The translations under genes were made by a program, and so were the position numbers. The notes below the pieces were generated by a model that was given only the letters and a program-made list of their open reading frames with translations, was not told where the DNA came from and did not search any database. This document shows, one piece after another, positions 5,292-7,488 of a stretch of DNA of 7,488 bases (position 1 is the first letter of the stretch; each line of letters begins with the position of its first letter). Origin of the DNA: Candidatus Saccharimonadota bacterium (GTDB taxonomy: Bacteria; Patescibacteriota; Saccharimonadia; Saccharimonadales; UBA4665); contig JARIHB010000039.1 of assembly GCA_029288515.1 (NCBI GenBank), positions 1 to 7,488 of the forward strand, read 5' to 3'.

Positions 5292-5297
5292 TAAAAT
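5292..5297 (+). promoter_or_regulatory. -10 box of the helicase gene
   Basis: TAAAAT (5292-5297) matches the -10 consensus at 5 of 6 positions and lies 8 nt before the ATG at 5306, so the transcript would be leaderless or have a leader of a few bases. TATCAA (5268-5273) at 18 nt is the only weak -35 candidate. GAGGG (5299-5303) is too near the ATG to be a normal Shine-Dalgarno. Confidence 0.45.
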
Positions 5298-5305
5298 AGA
5301 GGGAT

Positions 5306-7488
5306 ATGGGGTATCAGGAAGCACTACGCTCGCTGAACAGCGCGCAGCAGCAAGCCGTCCAAACAATTGAAGGGCCGGTGCTGGTTATTGCCGGTCCAGG
5401 CACCGGTAAAACGCAGTTGCTTACGACACGCATCGCGCATATTCTGGCAACCACCGACACACTGCCTCAAAATATAGTATGTATGACGTTTACCGAGAGC
5501 GGCGCCCAGAACATGCGCGACCGCTTAACACAGTTTATCGGTCAGGACGCCTACGACGTCAATATCGGTACGTACCATGCGTTTGGCCGCGACCTGATCC
5601 GTCGTTTTCCGGAAGCGTTTGCCGAGATCCGGCTGCAGGAGCCGGTCGATGAACTGGCCAAGCGGCAAATTGTGCGCAGTATTGTCGACAGTCTGCGTTA
5701 CGATAACCCGTTAAAACAGGTCCAGCATCACCTTGGCGACCTTATAAGTACCATCAGCGAAGTAAAACGCGCCTTGCTTGATGCCGACAGCCTGCGAGCC
5801 ATCGCCCGTGAAAATACCTTATTTATTGCTTCCGCTAACCAGCATGTACAGTCAGTACTGCAGGATATCCCCAAGATGCCCGGCACCGCCGCAAAGGCCA
5901 TACCACTATTCGAGCAGCTGCTACTGGGCCTGCAGCCGCTTACCCCGAAAACGCCAGCCAACACACAGTTTGGACCACTGGCAGCCATTGCCGTCACCGA
6001 ACTCGCCGCCGCACTGGAAGAAGCCAGCAGCACCAACAAGTCAAAACCGCTCACTGCCTGGAAAAACACTTGGCTAGCCAAGGACGGCGATAACCGCTTC
6101 GTATGCAATGGCACACTGGAAAATCGCCGTATCAGCGCGCTGGCCGATGTTTTCGAACAGTACGAGGATGCTTTGCGCGAGCATGGCTGGTACGACTTTG
6201 ACGATATGATTCTGCGCGCCATACAGGCGCTTGAGGAACACGACGATCTGCGCTATACCCTGCAGGAACAATACTTATACATATTGCTCGACGAATTCCA
6301 AGATACGAATGCCGCCCAGCTGAAACTGATACAGCTCCTGAGCGATAACCCGGTATCCGAAGGCCGCCCAAACGTGTTGGCAGTAGGGGACGATGACCAG
6401 GCAATCTATGCCTTTCAGGGCGCTCAATATTCCAATATGCTCGATTTTTACCGCATGTACCGCGATGTGGCAATCATTAACCTGACCGAAAATTATCGCA
6501 GTACGGCCGACATTTTAAGCACCGCACGCAACATTGCCACGCAAATCGATGCCCGGCTGGAAATTCATTTTGAGGGCCTGTCGAAAGAACTGCGCGCCGC
6601 CAATCCGAAGCTACCACCCAAGACGGACATAGAACGGCGAGGGTTCCGCAGCGACGTAGCCCAATACGACTGGATTGCCAACCGCATACAACATCTGATA
6701 AAAGAAGGCACCAACCCCAGTGACATTGCCGTACTGGCGCCAAAACACAAACAGCTCGAACCGCTCGTGCCTTATCTGGCCGAGCGTGATGTGCCGATGC
6801 GCTACGAAAAGCGTGAAAATATCCTGGAAGCGCCAACCATCCGCCAACTGCTGACAATGAGCAAGCTGGTGGTAGCCTTGGGGCGCGGTGAGAATAGTCT
6901 GGCTGATGCGCTCTGGCCCGAGGTACTCAGCTTCCCATTTTGGCGTCTGCCCACCAGCGCTCTGTGGCGGCTTTCGTGGCAGGTAAACGACGCGCCGCGC
7001 GATGAGCACCTTACCTGGAGTAAAGCGCTGCTTGCCACACAGCAGCCGCACTTTACACAGCCAGCGCTCCTGATGCTGGCATTGGCCGGCCAGGCGGACA
7101 CTGAGCCATGCGAGCGTATGCTTGATTACCTGATAGGCACCGAACCGGTAACCACCCACGAAGAGCACGAAGGCGCGACCGTGCGCTCGCCGTTCCGCGC
7201 CTTTTATACAGGCGCCGAGGTACAGCATACCAACCCCGAGCTGTTCTATGACACCATATCGCACCTGACCGTGCTGCGCGCCCGCCTGCGCGACTACGCC
7301 GCATCACAGCCGGAGGCGCTGATGCTGGCCGACCTGCTGGCATTCGTCACGATGTATGAGGAAGCCGAGGAGCGGATGCTGAATACCAGCCCGTACAACC
7401 AGCAGGCCGACGCCGTGCAGCTGATGACCGTGTTCAAGGCCAAAGGACTTGAGTTCGACCATGTATTTTTGCCGAGCTGCCAGGATGA
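5306..7488 (+). CDS. UvrD/Rep-family superfamily 1 DNA helicase, 3' end outside the window
   Basis: The frame is open from the ATG at 5306 to the right edge (727 codons plus two bases). It is an ATP-driven 3'-5' DNA translocase of the UvrD/PcrA/AddA group, acting in repair or recombination. Visible motifs are Q 'LNSAQQQAV' (10-18), Walker A 'AGPGTGKT' (29-36), Ia 'TFTESGAQNMRDR' (61-73), 'IGTYHAFG' (87-94), 'DFDDM' (297-301), Walker B 'LLDEFQDT' (327-334), III 'VGDDDQAIYAFQGA' (360-373), IV 'LTENYRS' (393-399) and V 'KAKGLEFDHVFLP' (711-723). Motif VI and any C-terminal nuclease domain would lie past the edge, so PcrA-like and AddA/AdnB-like (PD-(D/E)XK nuclease-bearing) forms cannot be told apart. 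The Walker A Lys35 to Walker B Asp329 distance is about 110 residues longer than in E. coli UvrD (K35 to D220). The start follows TAAAAT by 8 nt. Confidence 0.93.
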   Translation, partial: MGYQEALRSLNSAQQQAVQTIEGPVLVIAGPGTGKTQLLTTRIAHILATTDTLPQNIVCMTFTESGAQNMRDRLTQFIGQDAYDVNIGTYHAFGRDLIRRFPEAFAEIRLQEPVDELAKRQIVRSIVDSLRYDNPLKQVQHHLGDLISTISEVKRALLDADSLRAIARENTLFIASANQHVQSVLQDIPKMPGTAAKAIPLFEQLLLGLQPLTPKTPANTQFGPLAAIAVTELAAALEEASSTNKSKPLTAWKNTWLAKDGDNRFVCNGTLENRRISALADVFEQYEDALREHGWYDFDDMILRAIQALEEHDDLRYTLQEQYLYILLDEFQDTNAAQLKLIQLLSDNPVSEGRPNVLAVGDDDQAIYAFQGAQYSNMLDFYRMYRDVAIINLTENYRSTADILSTARNIATQIDARLEIHFEGLSKELRAANPKLPPKTDIERRGFRSDVAQYDWIANRIQHLIKEGTNPSDIAVLAPKHKQLEPLVPYLAERDVPMRYEKRENILEAPTIRQLLTMSKLVVALGRGENSLADALWPEVLSFPFWRLPTSALWRLSWQVNDAPRDEHLTWSKALLATQQPHFTQPALLMLALAGQADTEPCERMLDYLIGTEPVTTHEEHEGATVRSPFRAFYTGAEVQHTNPELFYDTISHLTVLRARLRDYAASQPEALMLADLLAFVTMYEEAEERMLNTSPYNQQADAVQLMTVFKAKGLEFDHVFLPSCQD

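Noticed and set aside
5728..7343. Several long minus-strand open frames, up to 217 codons
   Set aside because: All lie opposite the helicase reading frame, which shows conserved motifs throughout. The antisense translations are Ser/Arg/Cys-rich with no motif.

Overview
The window looks like a compact bacterial chromosome segment, most likely from the Candidatus Saccharibacteria (TM7) or a related Patescibacteria lineage with moderate GC. The reasons are short intergenic gaps, a YihY/BrkB protein paired with a tiny membrane protein, a type II NADH dehydrogenase-like flavoprotein, the opening of a FAD-linked oxidase carrying a 'YSHDA' motif, and -10 boxes lying 6-8 nt before start codons. The taxon is an inference and was not searched. 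TGA is used as a normal stop (end of the 4144-5256 gene), so nothing suggests the UGA-reassigned code of Gracilibacteria. I see no RNA gene, insertion sequence, CRISPR array, integrase or attachment site.

Layout. Positions 1-94 hold the 5' end of a minus-strand gene, probably a FAD-binding oxidoreductase. A 136-bp divergent control region with a perfect 9+9 bp palindrome separates it from a plus-strand pair: a 78-residue single-pass membrane protein and a YihY-family membrane protein (231-1426). A sugar-phosphate nucleotidyltransferase gene with its own promoter follows (1472-2371). It meets a minus-strand VOC/glyoxalase-fold gene tail to tail, the two stop codons sharing the bases CTAA. The VOC gene is divergent from an NDH-2-like gene (2876-4099), and its promoter is covered by a 28-bp dyad. 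An unrecognised 370-residue soluble protein follows (4144-5256); it starts with a tandem 15-residue duplication and ends in a possible winged-helix segment. The last gene is a UvrD/Rep-type superfamily 1 helicase (5306 to beyond the window) with motifs Q to V visible.

How it fits together. The functions are mixed: membrane, nucleotide-sugar, redox and DNA repair. Apart from the small protein plus YihY pair, the genes look like separate transcription units, each with its own -10 box almost touching the start codon. That points to leaderless transcription as the default here, with the 231 gene as the one clear Shine-Dalgarno case. No defence, toxin or mobile-element system is evident. The items most worth a second look are the orphan gene at 4144-5256, the promoter dyads, and the altered quinone-site signature and CxxC tail of the NDH-2-like protein.
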